This document shows, in pieces, positions 20,281 to 28,934 of a DNA stretch of 64,000 nucleotides. Made by a program: the position numbers and the translations under genes. The stretch is from NCBI RefSeq assembly GCF_029623395.1, contig NZ_JAPYKK010000002.1:62001-126000 (forward strand), given 5' to 3'. How positions within the stretch are numbered: the first letter of the stretch is position 1; each line of letters begins with the position of its first letter. A model generated the notes under the pieces. The model worked only from the letters and a program-made list of their open reading frames with translations, ran no database searches and was not told the DNA's origin. The DNA comes from Sphingomonas echinoides. GTDB lineage: Bacteria; Pseudomonadota; Alphaproteobacteria; Sphingomonadales; Sphingomonadaceae.

Positions 20281-21694
20281 CGTGCAGGCCGCCTTCGGTA
20301 TGGCTTGCCGGCAGCACCTGAGCGCATTTCTCGATCGTACTTTTCGGGAGGTCTCGCCGGCGGACAGGGTAGAAATCAGCTGGTATTTACAAGCCGTCGC
20401 GTATCATTTGGAGCTGTGCTCTCGGCGAGAAATCCGGCGGCTGATAATTAACATCCCTCCCCGGCACGGAAAGTCGATTTCGGCATCAGTAGCGTTCGTC
20501 GCTTGGATGCTCGGTCATGATCCAACCGAACGTGTGGTGGCGGTGTCATACGCAGCCGATCTCGCGCTCAAGTTCGCGCGCGACACCAAGCGGGTCATGG
20601 AGACGCGATGGTACCAAGAAGTGTTCCCGGCTGCCCGTCTGGGCGGCCGGGCGGCGACACATGACTTCGAAACCACCAAGCGGGGCTCACGCTACACGAC
20701 TTCGATCGACGGGGCGCTCACCGGTTTAGGCGGAAACGTGTTCGTGATCGACGATCCAAATCCGGCGAGTGACGCACATTCTGCGGCGGGCCGACAGAAA
20801 GTGATCGAGTGGTATCAAAACACGCTCGTCTCAAGGGCGAACAATGCCCGCCGCTCGGTCATCATCGTGGTTCAACAGCGAGTGCATGTCGATGATCTGT
20901 CAGGTTATTTGCTCGAGAACGAAGCAGGCGATTGGACACACCTTAACCTACCGGCAATTGCAACACGGGACGAGCGGATCGCAATCCGCTCGAACTTTTG
21001 GCACGACCGTCGGGTTGGTGATTTGCTCGACCCAATTCGAGAAGATCATGCGACCTTAGCGCAACGCCGTCGTTCAATGGGTAGCCAAACCTTCTCCGCG
21101 CAGTATCAACAGGAACCAGTACCTGACGATGGCGAAATCGTAAAATGGAGTTGGTTCAAGCGCTACACGGCAGAGTTGTCGGTCGAGGCAGGTGACCGCT
21201 ATGTACAGAGCTGGGATACGGCTTCAAAGGCAGGCGAGTTAAACGACTTTTCGGTATGCACGACATGGCTGATAAAAGGGCGCGACTATTACCTGATGGA
21301 TGTGTGGCGTGGCCGGGTGACCTTCCCCGATCTGAAGCGCCAAGTCTACACTCAAGCCCAGAGGTGGGGCATTGATGTACTCTTGATTGAGGACAAAGGG
21401 TCGGGCACGCAGTTGATCGCTCAGCTTCAGGAAGAAGATGACGAGCGGTTGCCACGGCCAATCGCGCGAGTTCCGAAAGAGGACAAGGTTACGCGTATGG
21501 CGGCGCAGACGGCGTGGATCGAACAAGGCCACGTGCATCTTCCACTAGAAAAGTCTTGGTTAGCAACGTTTCAATCTGAGATACTCCAGTTTCCGAACGG
21601 TAAACACGATGATCAAGTCGATAGCGTCAGCCAGTTTCTTCATTGGATAACAGAGCGATCGGACGTAGGTAAACTTATCATATTTAAAAAATAG
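20273..21694 (+). CDS. terL: Phage terminase large subunit
   Basis: The 473-residue ATPase-nuclease that drives DNA into phage heads. The Walker A variant IPPRHGKS is at residues ~61-68, Walker B VFVIDDP near residue 160, and a coupling Gln-rich motif IIVVQQRVH near residue 200. The C-terminal RNase-H-like nuclease is marked by YVQSWDTASK near residue 308, LLIEDKGSG near 370 and HDDQVDSVS near 450. All look intact and the length is normal. No portal, protease or capsid gene follows: the next 400 bases are non-coding, then an unrelated hemerythrin-like gene. It is therefore either the last piece of an eroded prophage or part of a minimal cassette. Confidence 0.93.
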   Translation: MNDVQAAFGMACRQHLSAFLDRTFREVSPADRVEISWYLQAVAYHLELCSRREIRRLIINIPPRHGKSISASVAFVAWMLGHDPTERVVAVSYAADLALKFARDTKRVMETRWYQEVFPAARLGGRAATHDFETTKRGSRYTTSIDGALTGLGGNVFVIDDPNPASDAHSAAGRQKVIEWYQNTLVSRANNARRSVIIVVQQRVHVDDLSGYLLENEAGDWTHLNLPAIATRDERIAIRSNFWHDRRVGDLLDPIREDHATLAQRRRSMGSQTFSAQYQQEPVPDDGEIVKWSWFKRYTAELSVEAGDRYVQSWDTASKAGELNDFSVCTTWLIKGRDYYLMDVWRGRVTFPDLKRQVYTQAQRWGIDVLLIEDKGSGTQLIAQLQEEDDERLPRPIARVPKEDKVTRMAAQTAWIEQGHVHLPLEKSWLATFQSEILQFPNGKHDDQVDSVSQFLHWITERSDVGKLIIFKK

Positions 21695-22118
21695 ATATTG
21701 GGTAAATTCTGGTTCTACGTTGTACGTGACTAGGTTGGCGACAGCTATTGATGTCTGCTGCCCTACAGGCTTTTACGCTTGCGGTTGTAAGTCCGAAACA
21801 GGGCATTGCCGTGGAGATCGTCGGCGTTGCCCGCCGCCGTGAGAGTAACATCGAAATAGAATCTATTGGCACAAGTTGCACTAATGGCATACGGCCCACA
21901 GCCGGTCTGCACCCCCCTGTCGCTCTAAATAGTTAACATAGTTTAGCATGGTCTACATGCACAGCTTGGCATCGGGTATGTGACCGCGTCATAGGTCACC
22001 GAGAGCAATCACTAAAATCCGATTTTCATAGACATTAGTCTCAATTCTCGCCAATCGCGTCACAAGTTAATCTATCGTAACCATGACATTGGCAAATCGC
22101 TCCTGTCCAGGAGGTTAC
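21695..22118. other. AT-richer gap after terminase
   Basis: About 420 bases without a convincing gene. AT content is higher than in flanking genes. The right end contains a consensus-strength AGGAGG site for the hemerythrin-like gene. No attachment site could be paired with a second copy. Confidence 0.5.
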
Positions 22119-22523
22119 ATGGTTGCACAGTTACAAGATCAACATGACGATTTGATCCATCTTGCCGGGGCAATACTAAACGCGGCGCGCATGAGGCGGG
22201 GAGATGATTTGGTGCGACTGCGCCTTGCTTTTGTCCGAGCCGTGAAGGCGCATGTCGATGACGAGTCACTCGAGACAACCAAGGCAATTCAAGAAGGCCT
22301 ACTCGGTGCTGAGCTTGTCGCCAGACACAACCGGCTGGTGATGCATTGGCGGGGAGACATCGCGCTTTGCAATAGCGAATGGCCAACCCGCCGTGTACTT
22401 GATGCGCCTGAGGGCTTTATCCGACGCTTCCTTCCACTGGTAGATGCTTTACGGGTCGCGGTAGTGTTCGAAGAGCAGAAGCTGCTAGGGCCTATCCGCA
22501 ATCCACGTGTGCACGAGCACTGA
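22119..22523 (+). CDS. Hemerythrin-like HHE-domain protein
   Basis: A 134-residue predicted four-helix protein. The opening LQDQHDDLIHLAGAILNAAR and the AFVRAVKAHVDDES segment near residue 50 match the first and second iron-ligand helices of HHE-type hemerythrin proteins. The later ligand His residues are less clear (VARHNRLVMHWRGD near residue 75), so metal binding is uncertain. The ATG at 22119 has AGGAGGTTAC immediately upstream. The frame opens 12 codons earlier, but that start has no ribosome site. The C-terminal end abuts a decayed IS5-type transposase and the last ~10 codons may derive from that insertion. Family call moderate. Confidence 0.6.
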   Translation: MVAQLQDQHDDLIHLAGAILNAARMRRGDDLVRLRLAFVRAVKAHVDDESLETTKAIQEGLLGAELVARHNRLVMHWRGDIALCNSEWPTRRVLDAPEGFIRRFLPLVDALRVAVVFEEQKLLGPIRNPRVHEH

Positions 22524-22554
22524 CCTTCTGCGGGGTTGATTGCCACTAGGGTCA

Positions 22555-23324
22555 CGAGTCATTGATTGGAGATCTAAGATAACGGTGGCGGCGAGCGCGA
22601 TAGCGGAGAAGAAGACAGTTGGGCATCGATCGTAACGACTGGCGATGCGGCGCAAGTCCTTTAGACGGCCGCATATTATTTTGATACAACTCCGGCTTCG
22701 GTAGCGGCGCTTGTCGTATTTGACGGGCATGATCCGCGATTTTCGGACCGAAATGCAGGGCGTGACGCCCTTTGCCTGAAGGGCGTACCTGCACCACTCT
22801 TCGTCGTAGCCGTGGTCGCCCAGCATCCACTGCGCCTCGGGTAGTTCGGCGAGTAGCGCGGCAGCGCCGTTGTAATCGCTGACCTGGCCAGCCGTCCTAA
22901 ATAAGCTGAGCGGTCCTCCTTTGGCATCGGCGACGGCGTGCAGCTTGGTGTTCATACCTGCTTTAGTGCGTCCGATGAGGTGCCCAAGGCCACCTTATTA
23001 ACCCGCAGGCTCGATGCCGCGCGGTGTGCGCTCAGGTAAGTCGCGTCGATCATGATTATCTTGGAAGTAGTACTCGCGGCGGCCAAACTCTCCATCATGG
23101 AGAGCAATACGGGCCTTTCGCCCCACCGCTTCCACTGGTTGTAGAGCATCTTGTAGGGCCATACTCCCTGGGCGCATCGCACCAACCCAAGCCGTTGCGG
23201 TTGACAAACATAATGCCGCTCCAAAAAAACCCGCGGTCATCAGCTCGGGGCCTGCAGTGCCTCTTTGAAAATATAGATCGAGCCGCGCTATCTGCTTGTT
23301 GGCCAGCCAGTACAGGTCGCTTTT
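22555..23324 (-). mobile_element. Decayed IS5-family (IS427-like group) transposase
   Basis: The transposase is readable but scattered over several frames: SDLYWLANKQIARL near 23324, then SGIMFVNRNGLGW around 23220, then GVWPYKMLYNQWKRWGERP and IMIDATYLSAHRAASSLRV (22990-23190), then MNTKLHAVADAKGGPLS, WMLGDHGYDEEW, VKYDKRRYRSRS and RIASRYDRCPTVFF (to ~22580). These match IS5-family transposases with the DATYLKAHR, GDRGYD and DKRRYR blocks that carry the DDE residues. One frame change near 22990 sits where members of this IS group use two overlapping frames, but the additional shifts and the missing start codon (AAA in place of ATG) show decay. Terminal inverted repeats were not identified. 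Confidence 0.82.
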
Positions 23325-23526
23325 CCTCGGTCCCCTCGCAAAGTCCGAATCAGATCGCGCCTCACATAAATGGATCATGGCCCTCAGGTGTTTTGCAATA
23401 TTCGCATAAGGAAGCTGGACCAGGTAGTACAAAAGAGACTGTCGCCGACTTCATCGACGGTACTTAATTGATAACGGCAAAATGCTGCCCCCTTCTCTTC
23501 GCACCTTCCGCCAGGGACGTGATTTT

Positions 23527-23757
23527 ATGAGCGAGCAACGCGCCACGACGGATGTTGCCAAGCTTTGCGGAGTAGCCATTGTGACTATTCGTAAATGGAA
23601 GATACGCGGAGATCTTCCCAGCTCACCTGGGGGCCGGGCCGGTCAGGGCGGGGGACCGAGTGCCAATGGAGCGTACAAGCTATCCAGGAACTTCATGCTG
23701 GCGTGGCTGAGAACCGAAACGGACGATACCGTAAACCCGCCAAATTTACCCAGGTAG
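23527..23757 (+). CDS. Small helix-turn-helix protein
   Basis: A 76-residue protein with a MerR/excisionase-like helix-turn-helix at residues ~7-30 (TTDVAKLCGVAIVTIRKWKI), followed by a Gly-rich loop and the AYKLSRNFMLAWL helix. It could be an orphan DNA-binding protein of the surrounding mobile remnant, for instance an Alp/excisionase-type regulator. The ATG at 23527 lies after a short AT-rich stretch without a strong ribosome site. The longer frame from 23482 adds a non-conserved leader. No partner gene is adjacent. Confidence 0.45.
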   Translation: MSEQRATTDVAKLCGVAIVTIRKWKIRGDLPSSPGGRAGQGGGPSANGAYKLSRNFMLAWLRTETDDTVNPPNLPR

Positions 23758-23875
23758 CTCAATGACCGCGCCAACAAAAAGACTTCCGACGTTGGTTCAT
23801 GTGCCCGGCCGCTGGCCCTAACCGCTCCGCCATACGTGTTGGTCAGTCGTACCACCACACAGCGGAATCAAACAC

Positions 23876-24382
23876 CTAATAGGTTAGTTGCAAGATAATC
23901 GTGTCGCCGTAGCTCCCGGGCACCGCTGATTGCCCGCCAGCGATCGTCCCATAGAGCGTATCGGTTCGTGACGCAGTTATAAGCCCGACCAGCGGGGCGA
24001 TCGTTCCGGTCACCATCGACGTTCCGGCAACCCCGTCTCCCGCGACGCGGGTCCGGGCGGCATCGGTATAAATCTGGTAGTTTAGCCGGTTGCCATTGTT
24101 GTCAAGGTACCGCGTGGCGGGCGTGGCGCCCTGCCCCGCGCCAATGGCGATCGAATAGGTCCCGGCAATAATCAGCGCGGTGCACGTCGTCGTGACCGTA
24201 GCGGTCGTGTTGACGGCGGCCTTGGTCAGTGGATTGTAGGCACCAAACGCCATAGGCACCGCAGATATCGCGCAGGACTGCGCCTGCGCGGGCCCCACCC
24301 ACCCTACCATTCCAAGGATCGTCAGCAGTAGCGCCGCCGCAACAATCCTAAACGGCCGAAAGAGCAAGCCTGGCGGGTTCAT
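23876..24382 (-). CDS. Spore coat U (SCPU) domain pilin-like protein, distal copy
   Basis: A secreted SCPU-domain protein (PF05229) of a Csu-type chaperone-usher pilus. The signal peptide ends near residue 36 (GPAQAQ). The mature domain has the first Cys in SCAISAVPMAFGAYN and a second in TTTCTALI, and it ends with the donor-strand-like PGSYGDTIILQLTY. The start is either the ATG at 24382 or an in-frame TTG at 24400 overlapping the previous gene's end. I prefer the ATG. It is the last gene of the minus-strand pilus operon, 25 bases after the other SCPU gene. Confidence 0.88.
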   Translation of the reverse strand: MNPPGLLFRPFRIVAAALLLTILGMVGWVGPAQAQSCAISAVPMAFGAYNPLTKAAVNTTATVTTTCTALIIAGTYSIAIGAGQGATPATRYLDNNGNRLNYQIYTDAARTRVAGDGVAGTSMVTGTIAPLVGLITASRTDTLYGTIAGGQSAVPGSYGDTIILQLTY

Positions 24383-24407
24383 GTCCGTGTCTAACGCCAA
24401 CCGCCGA

Positions 24408-24911
24408 TCAGTAGGTGATCGTCGCGGTCAACGTGTCCGAATATGCGCCCGGCGTCGGCAATTGCCCGGCGGGAATGCGACCGTAGACGTTAAGGGACTG
24501 GCTCGACCCAGTTCCTGTGCCTGCGACAGTGTTGGTGTTGATCGTCGAGCCCCACAGCGTCGAGCGCGCCGCATCGCTGTAAACGGTATATGTAAGCGTC
24601 TGCGCTCCGTTGCTCATCTTGCGCTGTGCGACCGTAGCACCGGTCCCGCTCCCCGTGTCGAGCGACACACTGTAGGTCGTGGTGTTGGTGCAGTTGACGC
24701 CGATAGTTGTAGCCGCATCCAATTGATTCGATGAATAGGTGCCGAAGGCGAGCGGGTTTGCAGCGATCGCGCAGGTAGCCTGCACATTCGCCGAAACCGC
24801 CATCGACGAATTGCTGGTCGCAGCCTGTACTTCGCCTGCCATGCCCAAAGTTGACAGCACCGACATAATGACCGCAGCATGTCGGAGGCGCAATGTTACC
24901 TTTTCTGTCAT
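24408..24911 (-). CDS. Spore coat U (SCPU) domain pilin-like protein, proximal copy
   Basis: A 167-residue secreted SCPU protein. The signal peptide ends near residue 30 (GEVQAA), then ANVQATCAIAANPLAFGTYS and a second Cys in VNCTNTTTYS give the disulfide of this fold. The C-terminal PGAYSDTLTATITY is the typical subunit edge strand. An AAAGGATA site lies upstream of the ATG. The 111-base gap to the usher stop is AT-rich and may hold its own promoter, which would suit a major subunit made in excess. It is related to but distinct from the downstream copy, probably another subunit or the tip. Confidence 0.9.
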   Translation of the reverse strand: MTEKVTLRLRHAAVIMSVLSTLGMAGEVQAATSNSSMAVSANVQATCAIAANPLAFGTYSSNQLDAATTIGVNCTNTTTYSVSLDTGSGTGATVAQRKMSNGAQTLTYTVYSDAARSTLWGSTINTNTVAGTGTGSSQSLNVYGRIPAGQLPTPGAYSDTLTATITY

Positions 24912-25022
24912 TATGTATCCTTTTGTTCTATTGTTTTATACCCAACTTGTTGTACTTCTAAGTTGTTAATGCAATGTTAAAGCGTATTTTTACGAAATTT
25001 TGTTCCATTGTGGTCTTATATA

Positions 25023-27371
25023 TTATGGCGTCGTCGGATGGCGCCGACATAGGACGCCGACTTCGCCCCCGAGGTCGTCTCCGCCGGAGGGCGGAAAGCT
25101 TGCGTCGCAGCGCGTGTCATCAGGCAGGGTCGCGGTAAGCCTGTGCTGCCCGGGGAGATCGGGGAAATACACTTGGCCATCGAAGCCGCTTGTCGTCACC
25201 ACCGCGCCGTCGTCCACGACGATGCTCGCGCCCGGCGGGACGAACGCTCCACTCTCCAGCCGGAGCGTAAGCAACAATTCATGCTGCCGTCGAATTCCGA
25301 ACCGCGCCACCACTCCCGACCGGGCGTTGGGGGCAACCTGCGTGTCAAGCCTGTCCCAATGCGTATCGAGGGGAAGGTCGCCGGGATCGATTGAGATGGC
25401 GTTGGGCTGATAGGAGACCAGCCCAGGCACCAACAGCTTGCCGTTCCGACCGGTGTGCCCTGCGGGACGGTTGTTGACCATGACCGCGACATTCGAAAAC
25501 CCTTGCGTGTCGATCAGCGCGAACCCGTCGCTGATTGTCGGTGCCGCATAGACGCTTCCGCCGAGCAAGACGACACTGCCTTGCGCGGTCGCCTGTAGCG
25601 CCGTCGAGCGGCCCGACCGGTCGATCCCCACCCCGACCTGCGCCACGCTTCCACGATACGACATTTCCCCGAGCAACCGATCGCTTGCGCCATGTCCGCC
25701 ATAGACGTGCCAGCCGATGTCGCCCGGCGCCACCGCCGGGTCGCTCGCTTCGACCACCGCTTGCCGCGACGCGCTTTCGAACGACCCGCTGATTGTGCGT
25801 TGCCCCCCGAGGCGAAGGGTGACGCCGACCGAGATGGCGCGATCGTGAATGCACAGATTGTCATAAGCAGTGACGTACAGATAAGCGCGTCCGAAAACGT
25901 CGCGCGAATAGGTGCCGGACACGATCGACGCACGCCCCGGGTCGATCACGGTCGCCACGCCGGATACGAAGGCGGGCCGAATCGGGCGTTGCACAACGTC
26001 CGTGAAGGCTACGTTGAACGACCCTTGGCGTCCGAGGACCAACCCGGCGTTGACCTGCACCGTGCGACCGGCAGAAAGATCGTCCGCGATCAGGCCGAGA
26101 TCGCGAAAGTGCTTGCTCGGCAAAGACGCCGAAGCCCCGAAATGATATTGACGAGTCGTCCGCTCGATCGCGACATAGGATTGCCATCCGGTCCCGGCGG
26201 ACGATCGGCTTCCGCCGAGCGCCACACTCGCGACCGCAAAACGACCGATGCCGATCGTGGCGCCCCCCGTCACCAAAGCGAGTCCGCCAAACGTCTCGGC
26301 ATGCCCCTCTACCGTCAGCCCCGGGGTGATGCCGCGCCGCAGAGTTCCGAACGCCGCCGGTCTCCCATAAGCGAAGCTTTCTGCACCGTAACCCTTGCGG
26401 ATCGCACCGGCCTCGAACGAATACGCCCACAGGCCGGGCTTCAACAACGTCTGACTGACGTAGAAGGACGAAGTCTGCACGACGCTGCGTCCGGTGATGT
26501 CGCGAACTGCCACCGACACTTGACCAGCCCCGGTTACGATCGGAAGCTGCGGCACCGCGAACGGCCCCGCCTCGACCGACGTGCTGAGTTGCCGAACGCC
26601 GTTGACGAAAACGTCGAGCGTCGACGGCACCGTCGCGCCCCCGGTAATGATTGGGACGGGGTAAGTGATCAGGTCGGGGCGCAGCGCGAAGTCGGTCGAG
26701 ACTTGCACCCCGCCGAGCCGAAGCGGATGGGTATAAGGCAAGGCCCCCGAAATTACGTCCCCCGCCGAATAGGTCCGAGACCGTTTCGGATCGGAATAGG
26801 CGTAGGTGCTGGCAAGCCGGACCGCATGAAAGCCGGTGCGCGAATGCCCGACGATGAAGTCGTTCTGGAACGTGCCAGACCCGCCGAATACCCGCGCCGA
26901 ACCATAACCATAAGCGTCGAACGTACCCTCATGCGCGGTCGCGGTTATATCGTAATTGAGCAACACCCCCATCGGCGAGCTACTCGTCCGCACTTGTTCG
27001 CGCCCCAAGTCGCCCGTCACCCGGTGCACCGCCAAGCCGCGAACCGGAACGGTCAGCGCGATCGTCTGCGCGAGTTCGTCAACTATGGCCGGCACGCTGA
27101 CGATCTCTGCCAGATCAACGAGAGCATCGTCGGCGGTCGCCGTGGGCGTAGCAAAGCCGAGTGCGCGCAATTCCTCGGCGGTCGCGAACAACCGTCCGTC
27201 CTTTTCCTGGAACGCGCCGACCTTCTCGGTATCTACGCCGTTGACGACTACTTCGAGCAGGAGATCGCGTGGCCCCGCCGCCTGCGCGGTCGCGAGCGAC
27301 GCGGGGACGAACAGTGATACCGCGAACAGCCACCCGGCAAGAGCATTAAGCGGCAGGCACGATCGGCGCAT
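25023..27371 (-). CDS. Fimbrial outer-membrane usher (PapC/FimD/CsuD-like)
   Basis: The 782-residue outer-membrane pore that receives chaperone-subunit complexes and assembles the pilus. The signal peptide ends near residue 32. An N-terminal usher domain follows (DLLLEVVVNGVDTEKVGAF), then a long beta-barrel region with periodic aromatic/Gly strands and repeated Arg-Thr-Tyr segments, a plug-like central portion (STLDVFVNGVRQLSTSVEAG near residue 255), and C-terminal plug/CTD domains ending DDLGGEVGVLCR. The ATG at 27371 overlaps the chaperone gene's end by 26 bases and has GGTGGAGG upstream. Length is normal for Csu-type ushers. Confidence 0.93.
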   Translation of the reverse strand: MRRSCLPLNALAGWLFAVSLFVPASLATAQAAGPRDLLLEVVVNGVDTEKVGAFQEKDGRLFATAEELRALGFATPTATADDALVDLAEIVSVPAIVDELAQTIALTVPVRGLAVHRVTGDLGREQVRTSSSPMGVLLNYDITATAHEGTFDAYGYGSARVFGGSGTFQNDFIVGHSRTGFHAVRLASTYAYSDPKRSRTYSAGDVISGALPYTHPLRLGGVQVSTDFALRPDLITYPVPIITGGATVPSTLDVFVNGVRQLSTSVEAGPFAVPQLPIVTGAGQVSVAVRDITGRSVVQTSSFYVSQTLLKPGLWAYSFEAGAIRKGYGAESFAYGRPAAFGTLRRGITPGLTVEGHAETFGGLALVTGGATIGIGRFAVASVALGGSRSSAGTGWQSYVAIERTTRQYHFGASASLPSKHFRDLGLIADDLSAGRTVQVNAGLVLGRQGSFNVAFTDVVQRPIRPAFVSGVATVIDPGRASIVSGTYSRDVFGRAYLYVTAYDNLCIHDRAISVGVTLRLGGQRTISGSFESASRQAVVEASDPAVAPGDIGWHVYGGHGASDRLLGEMSYRGSVAQVGVGIDRSGRSTALQATAQGSVVLLGGSVYAAPTISDGFALIDTQGFSNVAVMVNNRPAGHTGRNGKLLVPGLVSYQPNAISIDPGDLPLDTHWDRLDTQVAPNARSGVVARFGIRRQHELLLTLRLESGAFVPPGASIVVDDGAVVTTSGFDGQVYFPDLPGQHRLTATLPDDTRCDASFPPSGGDDLGGEVGVLCRRHPTTP

Positions 27372-28071
27372 CTGCCTCCACCCTGCCTTGGTCCGATGTG
27401 GCGGAGACGTGCAAAGTCGCACCTGCTGCGGCCCAGCCGGACGTCCCCGCCTCGACCGGAATCGCGACTTCGCTCCCCGCCAGAACGTATCGAAAGGTAA
27501 ATCCCGGCACGGTCGCCGCTTGCGGAAGGTTCAACGCAGAGATCTTGGCGCGGCGCGTCCCGTCGTTGCGGATGACGAGCGTGCGCTTGACCGGGTCTGC
27601 TCCGACCAGCTTCCACGTCAGGCGCGCGCGTGCCGCGCCGGCGGCGGCGGCGAAGACGGGCAGTGAGATCCGCAAAGCCACCCGAATTGAGCCGGCATCC
27701 GCCGTAGCCGGGAGCTGATCGACCAGCAGTCGGTACGACGCCTCGCGTTCCAATGCGGCCTTGCGCAGCACGATCCGTACGGTTTGCGTATCCCCTGCGG
27801 CCAGTGTGCTAAACGGCGGGCTGACGACCATCTCCCTCGTCGGATCGAGCTGCTCGCCACCGACCGGTTGGGACCACGCGAACGACCGGATCTGCACAGT
27901 TGTCGGCGTCGTTCCGCGATTGGTGATGCGGATGGTGCTCGACAACCGACCCGCGGGGAGATCAACCGTAATCGGCGCGATCTCAAGAGACTGCGCGGTC
28001 GCAGCGGCGCTAGTTGAGATAATTCCAACGACTGTCGCCCAACAACCGGATTTATGTCCTAAGATGCTCAT
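27346..28071 (-). CDS. Periplasmic pilus chaperone (PapD-like)
   Basis: A 241-residue periplasmic chaperone with two immunoglobulin-like domains. The signal peptide ends near residue 26 (ATAQ). The N-domain has SLEIAPITVDLPAGRLSSTI and the QTVRIVLRK strand that donates to subunits. The C-domain begins after ALRISLPVFAAA. It is the first gene of the minus-strand operon: chaperone, usher, two SCPU subunits. In the characterised csu operon the pilin genes precede the chaperone, so here the order is shuffled or the first subunit lies elsewhere. The start is the ATG at 28071, just after an AT-rich region. Confidence 0.93.
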   Translation of the reverse strand: MSILGHKSGCWATVVGIISTSAAATAQSLEIAPITVDLPAGRLSSTIRITNRGTTPTTVQIRSFAWSQPVGGEQLDPTREMVVSPPFSTLAAGDTQTVRIVLRKAALEREASYRLLVDQLPATADAGSIRVALRISLPVFAAAAGAARARLTWKLVGADPVKRTLVIRNDGTRRAKISALNLPQAATVPGFTFRYVLAGSEVAIPVEAGTSGWAAAGATLHVSATSDQGRVEADAPIVPAA

Positions 28072-28210
28072 ATGGTTACCAATATTCCGCCATTCCTTAA
28101 CGGAACAAAAATTTTGGATAGGTGTTACCTAAAGTTACAAGATGAACAGCATTTCAGCCGACCCAGAAGATCGAACCTGGTTGGCTACGTGTTACCATGA
28201 TGAAGAGCCG

Positions 28211-28531
28211 ATGAAGATACTGTGGAACGTAATCATAGCAGCTGTGGTGATAACGCTGAGTGGATCGCCATCCGCGCTCCATGCCCAGCCTGTCGCATCG
28301 ACTTCCAGCACGTCGATCGCCGTCGGCGCAGTAGTGGCGGATTGCTCAGCGGTTACGGTGTCGGGCTCAACAGCGCTGATGCCCATTGGCGTTGGGTGCG
28401 GGAAGAACTCTGCTGTTTCGCCGGAAATCCAGCAATGCCTGTCTTCGGACGACTACCGCTGCGCGAACGCTCTCGGCACGGATCGTGTGCGAACAAAACC
28501 CTTACGCTCGCTAAAGCAACTTTATTTTTAA
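28211..28531 (+). CDS. Small secreted protein divergent from the pilus operon
   Basis: A 106-residue protein with a Sec signal peptide (residues ~1-24, ending ALHAQ), then a Thr/Ser/Ala/Val-rich stretch (STSSTSIAVGAVVADCSAVT) and three further Cys residues in the C-terminal half. The N-terminal mature segment loosely recalls SCPU domains (Ala-Cys near a beta-strand), but the protein is far too short for one. It is divergent from the chaperone gene and could share its promoter region. No family recognised. It may be a decayed pilus subunit. Confidence 0.5.
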   Translation: MKILWNVIIAAVVITLSGSPSALHAQPVASTSSTSIAVGAVVADCSAVTVSGSTALMPIGVGCGKNSAVSPEIQQCLSSDDYRCANALGTDRVRTKPLRSLKQLYF

Positions 28532-28934
28532 ACTGCTAATTGTGTAGTTTTTCATTGCTAAAAACGCGTCTAATATAATATCTAGCAGAACGGAGGCTCT
28601 TGCTGCAAAGCGCTAGTCTTCTGTGTTATCGTATTGTCGCGTGGGGTTCGGCTATGTAGAGCGGATGCGTACTATTGTGAAGATTTATAACTTGCTGAGG
28701 GTAAGTAGTCATTCGAATGGCGCGCTGATATCCAGCGGCTAATCAAGCGAAGTTTACCAAATCGATCGGTGCCGGAGCGGCGGGTTGGCCCGATTTTTAG
28801 TTTCGGGTTATATACTACCGTTGCCATTGCAACAGCCCCGCTTTTGGTTCTACGATACTTTCGAAACATCCGGCTCATAAAGCAAGTGGTGACGCGATGG
28901 AGTGTTGTGTACGGGTTATGCCAGGAGCAATCCT
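28532..28934. other. AT-rich intergenic region before response regulator
   Basis: About 400 bases, clearly AT-richer than the surroundings around 28530-28600, with no gene I can support. The end carries the AGGAG site of the response-regulator gene. It could hold promoters for the regulator. Confidence 0.5.

Noticed and set aside
23790..23860. tRNA-like segment on the minus strand
   Set aside because: A GCGGAGCGGTTAGGG stretch recalls a tRNA D arm, but I could not pair an acceptor stem or find a T arm and anticodon loop.
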